Source: Bacteroides acidifaciens (GTDB lineage: Bacteria; Bacteroidota; Bacteroidia; Bacteroidales; Bacteroidaceae). Taken from it: a stretch of DNA of 64,000 bases. Below are positions 38,487 through 47,879 of this stretch, one piece after another. The first letter of the stretch is position 1. Each line of letters starts with the position of its first letter. The DNA lies in assembly GCF_903181435.1 (NCBI RefSeq), contig NZ_CAEUHO010000004.1, positions 930,001 to 994,000 on the forward strand, given 5' to 3'. The notes beneath the pieces are model-generated. The model saw only the letters and a list, made by a program, of their open reading frames with translations. It was not told the DNA's origin and did no database searches. The position numbers were made by a program, and so were the translations under genes.

Positions 38487-39629
38487 ATGATGAATAAACA
38501 TATATTCTATTATTTGATGGTAGGTAGTATGGCATTATTGTTGGGCGCTTGCAACGACAGCATGAATGACCTGCTGGAGCCTAAGGTTTATTTCGAAAGC
38601 AAGGAATATAATCTCTCGGTGGAAGATGAAATGGATGTAATGACATTTGATTTGGTTTCAAGACTCTCGTCAGCAACTTCCTCTCAGGTAGACGTATCAT
38701 ATAGTGTAGCCGAACCAAGTGTAGTAGACGAATATAATGCAAAGTATGGTACAAATTATGAGATGCTTGATGTTTCGCAGGTAAAGCTAAGCAGTACGAC
38801 ATCTTCTATTTCGAGTGGAAAATTGTATGCGGATAATGTAGAAGTCGAACTTTCCGGGTTAGAAGCCTTGAAAGCCGGGAACTCATATGTTTTGCCTATA
38901 CGGGTGCATTCGTCTTCGGTGTCGACTCTTTCCGGAACAAACATTGCATATTTCTTTTTCTCCAAGCCGTTGAAAATTACCAAAGCTGGTAACTTCAGTA
39001 ATCACTATATTTCTGTGAAGTTCCCTGTCGGTACTTTCTTCTCGTCATTCACTTACGAAGCATTGATTAATGTGGATTATTTCCTTGATAATAATACGGT
39101 TATGGGAACCGAAGGTGTGATGATTCTCCGTATCGGTGATGCGGGAGGAGGAATTACTCCTAAAGATTATTTGGAAGTGGCCGGAAGACAGAACTACCGT
39201 GTAACGAAACCGTTGTTAACAAATCGTTGGTATCATGTAGCGTTGACTTATGATCAACCGACAGGAAAAACAGGCATTTATGTAAATGGTGAGAAATGGG
39301 CTGGTTCAGATTGGGGTATTGACGGTTTTGATCCGAATTCTGATATGGGTTTTTATATTGGTAGAATCTATGGTTTCAAATGGGGTGAACGTCCATTCCA
39401 TGGTAAAATGAGTGAAGTCCGTGTTTGGAGTGTAGCCCGTACGGAAAATCAACTTAAGCAGAATATGCTGGGTGTTGACCCTGCTTCAGAAGGCTTGGCA
39501 CTTTATTATAAACTAGACGGATCGGAGACTCAGGAAGGTGGAGTTATCAAAGATGCTACAGGGCGTATAAACGGTACTACAAATGGAATTACTATTAAGA
39601 CGTTGGATGCTCCGATAACTATCAATTAA
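38487..39629 (+). CDS. DUF1735/LamG-domain surface glycan-binding lipoprotein (module 1)
   Basis: Predicted accessory glycan-binding lipoprotein. The 380 residues start with a signal and lipobox (MALLLGACNDSMNDLLEP), then a DUF1735-type beta-sandwich (residues about 28-155: SQVDVSYSVAEPSVVDEYNA, GLEALKAGNSYVLPIRVHSS), then a LamG/concanavalin-like domain (about 165-375: NRWYHVALTYDQPTGKTGIY, KMSEVRVWSVARTENQL, GLALYYKLDG). LamG jelly-rolls bind sugars or proteins; no catalytic residues are recognised. It ends module 1 and is followed by a terminator. The similar protein at 48893 closes module 2. Confidence 0.82.
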   Translation: MMNKHIFYYLMVGSMALLLGACNDSMNDLLEPKVYFESKEYNLSVEDEMDVMTFDLVSRLSSATSSQVDVSYSVAEPSVVDEYNAKYGTNYEMLDVSQVKLSSTTSSISSGKLYADNVEVELSGLEALKAGNSYVLPIRVHSSSVSTLSGTNIAYFFFSKPLKITKAGNFSNHYISVKFPVGTFFSSFTYEALINVDYFLDNNTVMGTEGVMILRIGDAGGGITPKDYLEVAGRQNYRVTKPLLTNRWYHVALTYDQPTGKTGIYVNGEKWAGSDWGIDGFDPNSDMGFYIGRIYGFKWGERPFHGKMSEVRVWSVARTENQLKQNMLGVDPASEGLALYYKLDGSETQEGGVIKDATGRINGTTNGITIKTLDAPITIN

Positions 39630-39684
39630 TGGAACACACAAATTTGTGAGAGTTTTTGCTCTTTGCATTTTTGAATATGAGTGA

Positions 39685-39735
39685 AAGCCTGCTTACTGAA
39701 AAGATAATATTCTTTTGGTAAGCAGGTTTCTTTTA
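39685..39735 (+). terminator. Terminator of PUL module 1
   Basis: Arms CCTGCTTAC (39688-39696) and GTAAGCAGG (39718-39726) are perfect complements flanked by A-rich and T-rich sequence, 58 bp after the LamG gene. The next 240 bp to the second sigma factor are A/T-rich without recognised elements. Confidence 0.8.
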
Positions 39736-39978
39736 TTTATGTTTGTTTTATGCAGAAGTTGCTATTTATTCTGTTTATATCTTTTCCATCTAAATGTTTT
39801 TTTCCAGTACCTCAGAAGGAAGATTAATGCTGATGTGCAAATTATAATCAGGGCATTTCTTTTCTTCTTTATAAGAAAAAGGGATTTTAGCCAAATTTAA
39901 ATTTTCTCTAAAAAGTTTCCATTTTATGAGTAAAATGTATTCCTTTGCAGCGTTTAATACTTATGGATATTCTGGCGA

Positions 39979-40521
39979 ATGGCTCAAATCAACTTCAACT
40001 CGATATATACTGCTTATTATAGGAAAGCCTTCCTATTTACCTTATCCTATGTCCATAATGATTTAGTAGCAGAAGATATTGTATCAGAAGCCATTATCCA
40101 TTTATGGGAACTAAGTAAAGAACGGGAAATCCCAAATGTTGAATCGATTTTAATTACTTATATTCGCAGCAAATCACTCAATTACCTGAAACATATACAA
40201 GCACAAGAGAATGTTTTTCAAACTTTGCTTGATAAGGGACAGCGTGAATTGGAAATTCGTATATCAACATTGGAAGCCTGTGACCCGAAGGAAATATTAT
40301 CAGAAGAATTACGGGCAAAAGTGCATGCATTACTAGAGAGTATGCCGGAAAAAACTCGTACTGCTTTCGTCCGCGATCGCTTAGATGGAAAATCCCATAA
40401 AGAAATAGCCGAAGAACTGGGCATTAGTGTAAAAGGAGTAGAATATCATATCAGCAGAGCAGTTAAAATACTGCGTGATAATCTAAAAGATTATGCTCCA
40501 TTCCTTTTCTTTTTCATCTGA
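39979..40521 (+). CDS. ECF sigma factor of PUL module 2
   Basis: FecI-type sigma factor expected to activate module 2. The 180 residues show region 2 (YVHNDLVAEDIVSEAIIHLW), and region 4 with its helix-turn-helix (SMPEKTRTAFVRDRLDGKSH, then KEIAEELGISVKGVEYHISR). It is clearly different in sequence from the module 1 sigma factor, so the two modules probably answer to separate signals. The FecR gene starts 150 bp downstream. Confidence 0.92.
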   Translation: MAQINFNSIYTAYYRKAFLFTLSYVHNDLVAEDIVSEAIIHLWELSKEREIPNVESILITYIRSKSLNYLKHIQAQENVFQTLLDKGQRELEIRISTLEACDPKEILSEELRAKVHALLESMPEKTRTAFVRDRLDGKSHKEIAEELGISVKGVEYHISRAVKILRDNLKDYAPFLFFFI

Positions 40522-40671
40522 AAAAGAAGGAAAATACCTCCTTGCTTGCTATTTTTTTAAGCAATAACAAAAAAAATCACATTTCTTACTAGGGAATTTC
40601 TTTAGTGAGTGGTATTCTTAATGAAAGGGGAATAATACCTCTATTCTCATTACTCATAAATTATTTATTGT

Positions 40672-41643
40672 ATGGATAAGGAATTATTATTGAAATATAT
40701 TGCAGGCAAGGCATCCCAAAAGGAAAAGGAAGACGTTGCTACATGGATTGATGCAGATACAGCCAATCTTAAAGAATTCATTTCTCTTCGTAAGAGTTAT
40801 GATGCATTCATCTGGCAAGATACAGGTGTATTCTCAAAGAAGACAAAAAAGACAATTTCATTGCATCCTGTTACACAACGAATCTTGCGGATTGCGGCAG
40901 TGTTTGTTGTAGCTTTCGGATTAAGTTATGCAATGATACAGGTTCTCCAAAAAGAGGATATAGAAATGCAGACTGTTTATGTGCCAGCCGGACAACGCAC
41001 ATTGGTGACACTTGCTGACGGAACTACAGTATGGGTAAATGGAAAAAGTACATTGACTTTCCCGAGCCATTTTTCTTCCCGTACACGTACTGTGGAACTT
41101 GATGGAGAAGCCTATTTTGATGTCCGGAAAAATCCGGAAAAACAGTTTATAGTTTCTACCGCTCACCAGTCTGCTATAAAAGTTCTGGGTACAAGATTCA
41201 ATGTAAAGGCATACAAAGAAGCAGATGAGGTAATTACTACTTTAGTTGAAGGGAAAGTTAATTTTGAATTCAACAATGCCAGTCAACAACCTCAGTATAT
41301 TGTGATGGCTCCGGGACAGAAGCTGGTCTATTATTCCCAGAATGGAAAGACGGAGCTCTATACGACTTCCGGAGAGAGAGAACTTTCATGGAAAGATGGC
41401 AAAATCATTTTCCGTCAAACGTCATTACGGGATGCACTGGATATCTTGGCAGATAGATACAATGCCGAATTTGTCATACAGGAGAATGTACCTCATGACG
41501 ACTCATTCTCCGGAACATTTACCAACCGGAATCTGGAACAGGTACTTAACTTTATCAGTGCCTCTTCAAAAGTTCGTTGGCGTTATCTGAACAATAATGC
41601 AGATGCCGGTAAAGAGAAAATAAAGATAGAGATATTTATTTAG
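40672..41643 (+). CDS. FecR-family anti-sigma factor of PUL module 2
   Basis: Inner-membrane anti-sigma for the second module. The 323 residues contain an N-terminal cytoplasmic DUF4880-like part (ELLLKYIAGKASQKEKEDVA), a transmembrane helix near residues 68-88 (LRIAAVFVVAFGLSYAMIQV), the FecR domain (TLVTLADGTTVWVNGKSTLT, VELDGEAYFDVRKNPEKQFI, VLGTRFNVKAYKEA), and a DUF4974-type end (GKIIFRQTSLRDALDILADR). It is followed after 185 bp by susC of module 2, whose STN domain is its likely signalling partner. Confidence 0.93.
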   Translation: MDKELLLKYIAGKASQKEKEDVATWIDADTANLKEFISLRKSYDAFIWQDTGVFSKKTKKTISLHPVTQRILRIAAVFVVAFGLSYAMIQVLQKEDIEMQTVYVPAGQRTLVTLADGTTVWVNGKSTLTFPSHFSSRTRTVELDGEAYFDVRKNPEKQFIVSTAHQSAIKVLGTRFNVKAYKEADEVITTLVEGKVNFEFNNASQQPQYIVMAPGQKLVYYSQNGKTELYTTSGERELSWKDGKIIFRQTSLRDALDILADRYNAEFVIQENVPHDDSFSGTFTNRNLEQVLNFISASSKVRWRYLNNNADAGKEKIKIEIFI

Positions 41644-41717
41644 TACTAAAAGATAAAAACCTTAATTCCCCAAAACTTATTGCCATGAAAAACAAAGATC
41701 CTTAGCAACCCCAAAAA

Positions 41718-41750
41718 ATACGGGATGATATTGGCCGTATCTTCCCGTAT
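41718..41750 (+). promoter_or_regulatory. Leader hairpin before SusC of module 2
   Basis: Arms ATACGGGA (41718-41725) and TCCCGTAT (41743-41750), 17-base loop, 79 bp before the susC start. It takes the same position as the hairpin at 32197-32224 in module 1 but has a different sequence. No T-run follows. Confidence 0.45.
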
Positions 41751-41828
41751 GAGCTTCAGTAATTGTGAACCTACTTGTTTCCCGACAAGTATAACTACCA
41801 ATTTTCTAATTAAACTCGTTACAAATTT

Positions 41829-44800
41829 ATGCAAAATTATTGTATCGTCCAATTTCTTGGAGGATTAAAGTCTCTTAGACGAACCTTAAAGGAAATATCA
41901 TTGGCTATGAAATTACTATTTATACTCCTAATTTGTTCAGCCGGACTAGCGTATGCATCAGATGGATATGCGCAAAAAACTTCTATCACTTTACGGGTTA
42001 ACGATTGTACTGTAGAAGAAGTGCTGCACAAGATTGAACGTGAATCTGGATTCAGCTTTTTTATAAATAGCAAGAATCTTAACCTTAATCGCCGGGTATC
42101 GGTTTCTGCTTCCGAGAAGAATATTTTTCAGGTGTTGGAACAGGTCTTTGCAGGTACAAATGTCGAATATAAAATATTGGATAATAAGATTGTACTGACG
42201 GCTAAAGAAACGAAAGTAACCCAACAAAAAACAAAACCTGTTGCAGGTACGGTAAAAGACAAGAATGGCGAACCGCTGATTGGGGTCTCTATTATGGAGA
42301 AAGGAACCACTAACGGAACAGTGACCGATCTTGACGGAAACTATACATTGACTCCACAAACTGCCAGCCCGGTATTATTATTCTCGTATGTGGGTTATCA
42401 GAAAAAGGAATTACCTGTCTCCGGTCCGGTATTGAATGTCACCTTGGAAGATGATTCGCAAGTGTTGAATGAAGTGGTGGTTACTGCTCTCGGTATCCGT
42501 AAAGAGGCGAAAGCACTGTCTTATAATGTCCAAGAAGTTTCTGCCAGTGAAATTGTCGGTGTCAAAGATGCCAATTTCGTAAATAGCTTGTCCGGTAAGA
42601 TAGCAGGTGTTGTCATCAATTCCAGCTCATCTGGTATCGGTGGTGGAGCTAAGGTGGTGATGCGTGGTGCGAAATCTCTTTCCGGAAATAATAACGCCCT
42701 GTATGTAATCGATGGTATTCCGATGCCTTCGTTGGAAACAACACAACCGGACGACTTTATGACCGGTATGGGCCAATCCGGTGATGGCGCTTCCATGATT
42801 AACCCCGAAGATATTGAAACTATGTCTGTGTTGAGTGGCGCTGCCGCTTCCGCACTCTATGGTAGTGATGCCGCCAACGGTGTTATCATGATTACCACAA
42901 AGAAAGGAACGAAAGATAAGCTTCGTGTCAACTATGCCAATAATACCTCCTTCTTCAATCCGTTTGTAACTCCGGAATTTCAAAACACTTATGGTGCGAC
43001 TACGGGAGAAATAAGAAGCTGGGGACAGAAATTGGGACAAGCCAGCAGTTACGATCCGTTGGACTTCTATCAGACTGGATGGAACGAAACCAACTCTTTG
43101 ACCATCAGTAATGGTAATGAGAAGAACCAGATATTCCTTTCTATGGCTGCTACCAATGCGGCAGGTATTGTTCCGAACAATACGTTGGATCGCTACAACT
43201 TCACTATCCGTAATACGACTAGCATGCTCAATGATCGTCTGCGTCTCGACCTAAGCGCAAGCTATATGAATGTGCGTGAACAGAACATGGTGTCACAGGG
43301 ACAGTATTTCAATCCGATTGTTCCTATCTATCTGATGTCGCCGAGCTATAGTTTGGAAATGCTTCAGCAGTTTGAAATGTACAACGAAGCCCGTAACTTC
43401 AAAACACAATACTGGCCTTGGGGTAATCAAGGTATTGCCATGCAGAACCCCTATTGGATTGTCAACCGCGACAATTTTATCAATCACAAGAACCGTTTCC
43501 TCATGAGTGGAGGTTTGAGTTTCGAAATCATGAAAGGCATTACATTAGGTGCACGTGCCAAGATGGATTATACATCGGCTCTGTACGAAAAGAAATATGC
43601 TGCATCTACCGATAATATTTTCTGCCAGAAATTTGGAGGATATTATAAAGGTGATGCATCCACTCGTCAACTTTATGGCGATGTGATGCTGAATATCGAC
43701 AAATATTTCGGTGACTTCTCACTGACCGCTACACTAGGTACCAGTATTCAGGATATCAACTACCAGTATTATGATGTGGGAGGTAGCTTGAATTCTGTGG
43801 CAGACGGATTTACAATGCTCAACCTGATGCAGTCTGCCGTAAAATTCCAGCAGGATGGCTATCACGATCAGACGCAATCCATCTTCGCTACAGCACAACT
43901 GGGCTGGAAGAGCAAACTCTATTTGGACGTAACGGGGCGTGTCGACTGGTCGTCTGCTTTGGCATGGACCGATACGAAGTCAGTCGCTTATCCTTCAGTG
44001 GGTGTTTCTGCTATCTTGACGGAGTTACTACCTATCAAGAACAATGTACTTACCTTCTTGAAGGTACGCGGCTCATACAGTGAGGTGGGTAATGCTCCTA
44101 CACGCTACATCGCTTATCAGACTTATCCATACGAGTCGGCTTCTCCCGTCACGACTACCACATATCCCAATACGGATATCAAACCGGAACGTACCAAAGC
44201 TTGGGAAGTCGGACTGCAGTCTCATCTTTGGAATGATAAGTTGGAACTGAACGTTTCTCTCTATAAGACGTCTACCTACAACCAGTTGTTCAATCCGTCA
44301 ATTTCCGCTTCTTCCGGTTATTCTTCTATTTATATCAATGGCGGACAAGTGGATAACAAAGGTATCGAAGCAAGCCTGACATTAAACCAGCCGCTCGGAC
44401 CGGTACAGTGGAACTCTACGTTTACTTATACAATCAACCGCAATAAGATTAAAAAACTGTTGAAACCGACTACTTTATCGAGTGGTGAGGTGGTCAGCCA
44501 GGATATGATGGATTTGGGTGGATTGGAAATTGTGAATTCACGTCTCTTTGAAGGTGGTTCTATTGGCGATCTGTACGTGACCGCACTTCGTACCGACTCT
44601 CATGGATATATCGACGTAGACTATGTGAACAATACAGTAGCTATAGATAACAAGGCTGGCGAACGCAATGACGGATGGATTTATGCCGGTAACTCGCAAG
44701 CCAAGTACATGATGGGATGGCGCAACTCATTCTCATGGAAGGGACTGACCTTGAGCTGTCTGATTAATGCACGTATTGGCGGTATCGTTGTTTCACAGAC

Positions 44801-45191
44801 ACAAGCGATGATGGATGCTTACGGCGTATCCACAGCTACCGCTGAAGCCCGTGACTTGGGATATGTGTTGATTGATGGTTATAAAGTACCTGCTGTGCAA
44901 AAGTATTATAGCACTGTGGGAAGCGGTGTAGGCTCGATGTATGTTTATAATGCTACGAATGTCCGTCTTGCAGAGTTATCTCTCGGTTATAATATCCCTG
45001 TTCAGAAGTGGGTTCCTTGGATACAAGGTATGAATGTATCCTTCACGGGACGTAACCTGCTTATGTTCTATTGCAAAGCTCCTTTCGACCCGGAACTGAC
45101 GGCAAGTACAGGCACGCATTTCAGCGGAATGGACTACTTTATGTTGCCGAGCTTGCGCAATTTAGGTTTCTCTGTTAAACTCAATTTCTAA
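41829..45191 (+). CDS. SusC/RagA TonB-dependent transporter of PUL module 2
   Basis: Outer-membrane glycan importer paired with the following SusD. The 1120-residue form starts at ATG 41829; an internal ATG at 41907 opens directly on the signal peptide (MKLLFILLICSAGLAYASDG), but a short basic pre-segment is common in SusC proteins, so I keep the longer start. Domains: STN (SITLRVNDCTVEEVLHKIER), carboxypeptidase-like (VAGTVKDKNGEPLIGVSIME), SusC plug (VLNEVVVTALGIRKEAKALS, LSGNNNALYVIDGIPMPSLE), and barrel ending LPSLRNLGFSVKLNF. It resembles the module 1 SusC along its whole length, which suggests an old duplication. Confidence 0.95.
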   Translation: MQNYCIVQFLGGLKSLRRTLKEISLAMKLLFILLICSAGLAYASDGYAQKTSITLRVNDCTVEEVLHKIERESGFSFFINSKNLNLNRRVSVSASEKNIFQVLEQVFAGTNVEYKILDNKIVLTAKETKVTQQKTKPVAGTVKDKNGEPLIGVSIMEKGTTNGTVTDLDGNYTLTPQTASPVLLFSYVGYQKKELPVSGPVLNVTLEDDSQVLNEVVVTALGIRKEAKALSYNVQEVSASEIVGVKDANFVNSLSGKIAGVVINSSSSGIGGGAKVVMRGAKSLSGNNNALYVIDGIPMPSLETTQPDDFMTGMGQSGDGASMINPEDIETMSVLSGAAASALYGSDAANGVIMITTKKGTKDKLRVNYANNTSFFNPFVTPEFQNTYGATTGEIRSWGQKLGQASSYDPLDFYQTGWNETNSLTISNGNEKNQIFLSMAATNAAGIVPNNTLDRYNFTIRNTTSMLNDRLRLDLSASYMNVREQNMVSQGQYFNPIVPIYLMSPSYSLEMLQQFEMYNEARNFKTQYWPWGNQGIAMQNPYWIVNRDNFINHKNRFLMSGGLSFEIMKGITLGARAKMDYTSALYEKKYAASTDNIFCQKFGGYYKGDASTRQLYGDVMLNIDKYFGDFSLTATLGTSIQDINYQYYDVGGSLNSVADGFTMLNLMQSAVKFQQDGYHDQTQSIFATAQLGWKSKLYLDVTGRVDWSSALAWTDTKSVAYPSVGVSAILTELLPIKNNVLTFLKVRGSYSEVGNAPTRYIAYQTYPYESASPVTTTTYPNTDIKPERTKAWEVGLQSHLWNDKLELNVSLYKTSTYNQLFNPSISASSGYSSIYINGGQVDNKGIEASLTLNQPLGPVQWNSTFTYTINRNKIKKLLKPTTLSSGEVVSQDMMDLGGLEIVNSRLFEGGSIGDLYVTALRTDSHGYIDVDYVNNTVAIDNKAGERNDGWIYAGNSQAKYMMGWRNSFSWKGLTLSCLINARIGGIVVSQTQAMMDAYGVSTATAEARDLGYVLIDGYKVPAVQKYYSTVGSGVGSMYVYNATNVRLAELSLGYNIPVQKWVPWIQGMNVSFTGRNLLMFYCKAPFDPELTASTGTHFSGMDYFMLPSLRNLGFSVKLNF

Positions 45192-45203
45192 AGAATCGAT
45201 AAG

Positions 45204-46805
45204 ATGAAACATATATTAAAATGCATGAAAGTGTTCAATGGTGTGTTGCTTGCCGGAGGCTTGTTGTTTACCGCTTGTACCGACCATTATGAAAGTTGGA
45301 ATATCAATCCGAATGAAGTGACTCCCGAGCAAATGGAACGTGATAATCTCTTGACAGGAGCCTACTTTACGCAGATGGAAAGAGGGGTGTTCGTAGTAGG
45401 TAAAGATAAGGGTGGTTTGTTTGAGGAGACCCAGATGCTGACCGGTGATATTTTTGCCAGTTATTGTGCTCCTATTAAGACATGGAACTATGCCGGAGAG
45501 CAAGACAACGATTGTTACAAACTCTATCCGCAGTGGTATAATTCTCCGTTTAGCACCGCTTACACAGAGGTGATGCAGCCATGGCGGAAAGTTGTGGACT
45601 GTACCAGTGAAACATCACCCGCACGTGCTATGGCCACTATTGTCAAGGTATTCGGTATGAGTCGTATTACGGACAAGTATGGTCCTATCCCTTATTCAAA
45701 ATTTGGTACCGGTATTCAAGTGGCCTATGATAGCCAAAAAGATGTGTATTATCGTTTCTTTGAAGAATTGGACAATGCCATTGAGGTGCTCACCGATTAC
45801 AACAGTCGTACTTCCGAACCTTACTTGGAAGACTATGACTATATTTATAATGGTAATGTGGGGAATTGGATTAAGTTCGCCAATTCTCTCCGCCTTCGCC
45901 TGGCAATGCGTATTTCTTATGTGGACCAGACCAAAGCTGAGACGGAAGCTAAAGCTGCAATAGACCATACTATTGGGTTGATGACTTCCGCTGGTGATAA
46001 TGCAGTTCTGAAACAGTCTGTATCGTTCTCTTTCATCAATGAATGGTGGGAAGCATATGAAAGTTTCAATGATTTTCGTATGAGCGCTACTATGGATTGC
46101 TATTTGAAAGGCTTACAGGACCCACGTTTGTCCTCTTACTTCAAAGTTGCTAAGAAAGATGGCGAATATCACGGAGTCCGTAACGGACAAACCAGCCGTA
46201 GTCAGGGCACATTATCTGAAGTGGCGTCTAGCATGAACGTAGGACAGGCTACTTCTATCCTGTGGATGGATGCGGCTGAAACATATTTCCTTTTGGCTGA
46301 AGCTAAACTGCGTTTGAACCTAGGGGATAAGACTGTGAAGGAATATTACGAAGAAGGTGTGAAGACCTCTTTTTCTTCCAAAGGTGCTTCCGGTGCGGAG
46401 AATTATCTTGATAATGATGTAAATGTACCATCAACTTCATTCGTTGATCCGACAAACGGACGTAATACAGATGTGAGTCGTATGGTTTCTAATTTGACAG
46501 TGAAATGGGATGAATCGGTTTCTGATGATAAGAAACTCGAGCGCATTATGGTGCAGAAATGGATTGCCCTTTTCCCGGACGGACAGGAAGCATGGAGTGA
46601 GATGCGGCGTACCGGCTATCCCGGTATTGTGACTATCAGTACAAACGCTTCCGGTGGAGAAGTTGCCACTGGAGAACTCATCAGTCGTTTGAAGTTCCCT
46701 ACAAAGGAATATTCAGACAATGGTGAGAACACACAAGCCGCTGTTTCCCTGTTGAAAGGTACGGATATTGCCGGTACACGTCTTTGGTGGGATGTAAAAA
46801 GGTAA
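45204..46805 (+). CDS. SusD/RagB-family lipoprotein of PUL module 2
   Basis: Surface lid lipoprotein for the module 2 SusC. The 533 residues begin with a signal and lipobox (LAGGLLFTACTDHYESWNIN, Cys near residue 25), continue through the SusD helical scaffold (MATIVKVFGMSRITDKYGPI), and close with IMVQKWIALFPDGQEAWSEM and RLWWDVKR. The same end motifs occur in the module 1 SusD. It lies 12 bp after susC, so stoichiometric expression is likely. Confidence 0.95.
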   Translation: MKHILKCMKVFNGVLLAGGLLFTACTDHYESWNINPNEVTPEQMERDNLLTGAYFTQMERGVFVVGKDKGGLFEETQMLTGDIFASYCAPIKTWNYAGEQDNDCYKLYPQWYNSPFSTAYTEVMQPWRKVVDCTSETSPARAMATIVKVFGMSRITDKYGPIPYSKFGTGIQVAYDSQKDVYYRFFEELDNAIEVLTDYNSRTSEPYLEDYDYIYNGNVGNWIKFANSLRLRLAMRISYVDQTKAETEAKAAIDHTIGLMTSAGDNAVLKQSVSFSFINEWWEAYESFNDFRMSATMDCYLKGLQDPRLSSYFKVAKKDGEYHGVRNGQTSRSQGTLSEVASSMNVGQATSILWMDAAETYFLLAEAKLRLNLGDKTVKEYYEEGVKTSFSSKGASGAENYLDNDVNVPSTSFVDPTNGRNTDVSRMVSNLTVKWDESVSDDKKLERIMVQKWIALFPDGQEAWSEMRRTGYPGIVTISTNASGGEVATGELISRLKFPTKEYSDNGENTQAAVSLLKGTDIAGTRLWWDVKR

Positions 46806-46847
46806 TCAGATATATAATGTAGAACAATCTAACTAAGTAATTAGAAT

Positions 46848-47861
46848 ATGAAAACAATGAAATACTTATTGGTCGTGCTAGCCACAGGCAGCCTGATGGC
46901 TGCGTGTAACACGGACATCGAATCGTTGACCATTCAGCGACCGTTGACTTACGACGACCAGTACTACCAAAACCTGCGCGATTACAAAGCAAGTGACCAT
47001 GAAATAGCTTTTGGATGGTTTGCGCAGTATGGAGCTCAAAACTCAGCGGCTGTTCGATTTATGGGATTGCCCGACAGTCTCGATATTTGTTCTATGTGGG
47101 GTGGTATCCCTGCAAAGGAAAATACTGAGATATGGGAAGAAATTCGTTTTGTGCAGAAAGTGAAAGGCACCAAAATGCTCTGTGTGGCAATTACACGTAT
47201 TGATGCGGAAACTGACGAACACGATTTTAAGAAGGCTTACAATGAAGCAAAGGCAATGCCAAATGGTGATGAACGAACCGCAGCGCTTAATCGTTCCTTT
47301 GAAATGTATGCTGAATATTTCCTTGACCAGGTGTTCCTGAATGACCTTGACGGCTTCGATGCCGACTATGAACCTGAAGGTGACTTTTTGAGTGGTTCAA
47401 ATTTTGAACACTTCTACAAGCATATGGCTAAATATATGGGGCCGAATCCGGATATCACTAAAGAAGAACGTCTACAACTTATTGAAGAGCGTTATGGTAA
47501 AGAAATAGCTTCGCAAGAAGGCATTTGTGACAAGATGCTGAATATTGACCAGACATCTACCGGCATGGCAAGTCTTGTTCCATATAGTAATTATTGTTTC
47601 CTTCAGGCGTATGGTGGTGGAACTGGCGCTGGTGGATGGCCTGATGAAAAGGTGGTATACTGCTGCAATATGGGTGACGGTTGGCAAGGTGATATGCAGT
47701 CTATGTACAATCAGGCACGTTATAAACCTGCGAACGGTAAACGCAAAGGAGGTTTTGGAGCATTCTTTATCCACCGTGACTATAATGTGCACGAATACAA
47801 TCCTGAACCTTACTATCGGTTCCGTCAATGTATCCAAATACAGAATCCGGCTATCCATTAA
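46848..47861 (+). CDS. GH18 lipoprotein, predicted endo-beta-N-acetylglucosaminidase (module 2)
   Basis: Second GH18 protein, 337 residues, lipobox ATGSLMAACNTDIESLT (Cys at residue 20). The barrel includes IAFGWFAQYGAQNSAAVRFM, SLDICSMWGGIP and VQKVKGTKMLCVAITRIDAE, and the catalytic signature LNDLDGFDADYEPEG keeps D-x-x-D-x-D-x-E with its acid Glu. Later SNYCFLQAYGGG corresponds to the conserved strand before the substrate Tyr/Trp. It is shorter than, and only distantly like, the module 1 GH18, so the two may cut different N-glycan classes. Some SusD-linked GH18 proteins only bind glycan; the intact motif argues for activity here. Confidence 0.83.
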   Translation: MKTMKYLLVVLATGSLMAACNTDIESLTIQRPLTYDDQYYQNLRDYKASDHEIAFGWFAQYGAQNSAAVRFMGLPDSLDICSMWGGIPAKENTEIWEEIRFVQKVKGTKMLCVAITRIDAETDEHDFKKAYNEAKAMPNGDERTAALNRSFEMYAEYFLDQVFLNDLDGFDADYEPEGDFLSGSNFEHFYKHMAKYMGPNPDITKEERLQLIEERYGKEIASQEGICDKMLNIDQTSTGMASLVPYSNYCFLQAYGGGTGAGGWPDEKVVYCCNMGDGWQGDMQSMYNQARYKPANGKRKGGFGAFFIHRDYNVHEYNPEPYYRFRQCIQIQNPAIH

Positions 47862-47879
47862 TTAACTTTTTAATGAAAG

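Noticed and set aside
39715..39900. A 61-codon ORF between the PUL modules
   Set aside because: It starts inside the terminator stem, is almost all Phe/Leu/Ile from A/T-rich DNA, and has no sign of selection.
46848..47861. Second GH18 as a catalytically dead binding protein
   Set aside because: The catalytic signature DGFDADYE keeps all acidic residues, so loss of activity cannot be claimed from sequence.
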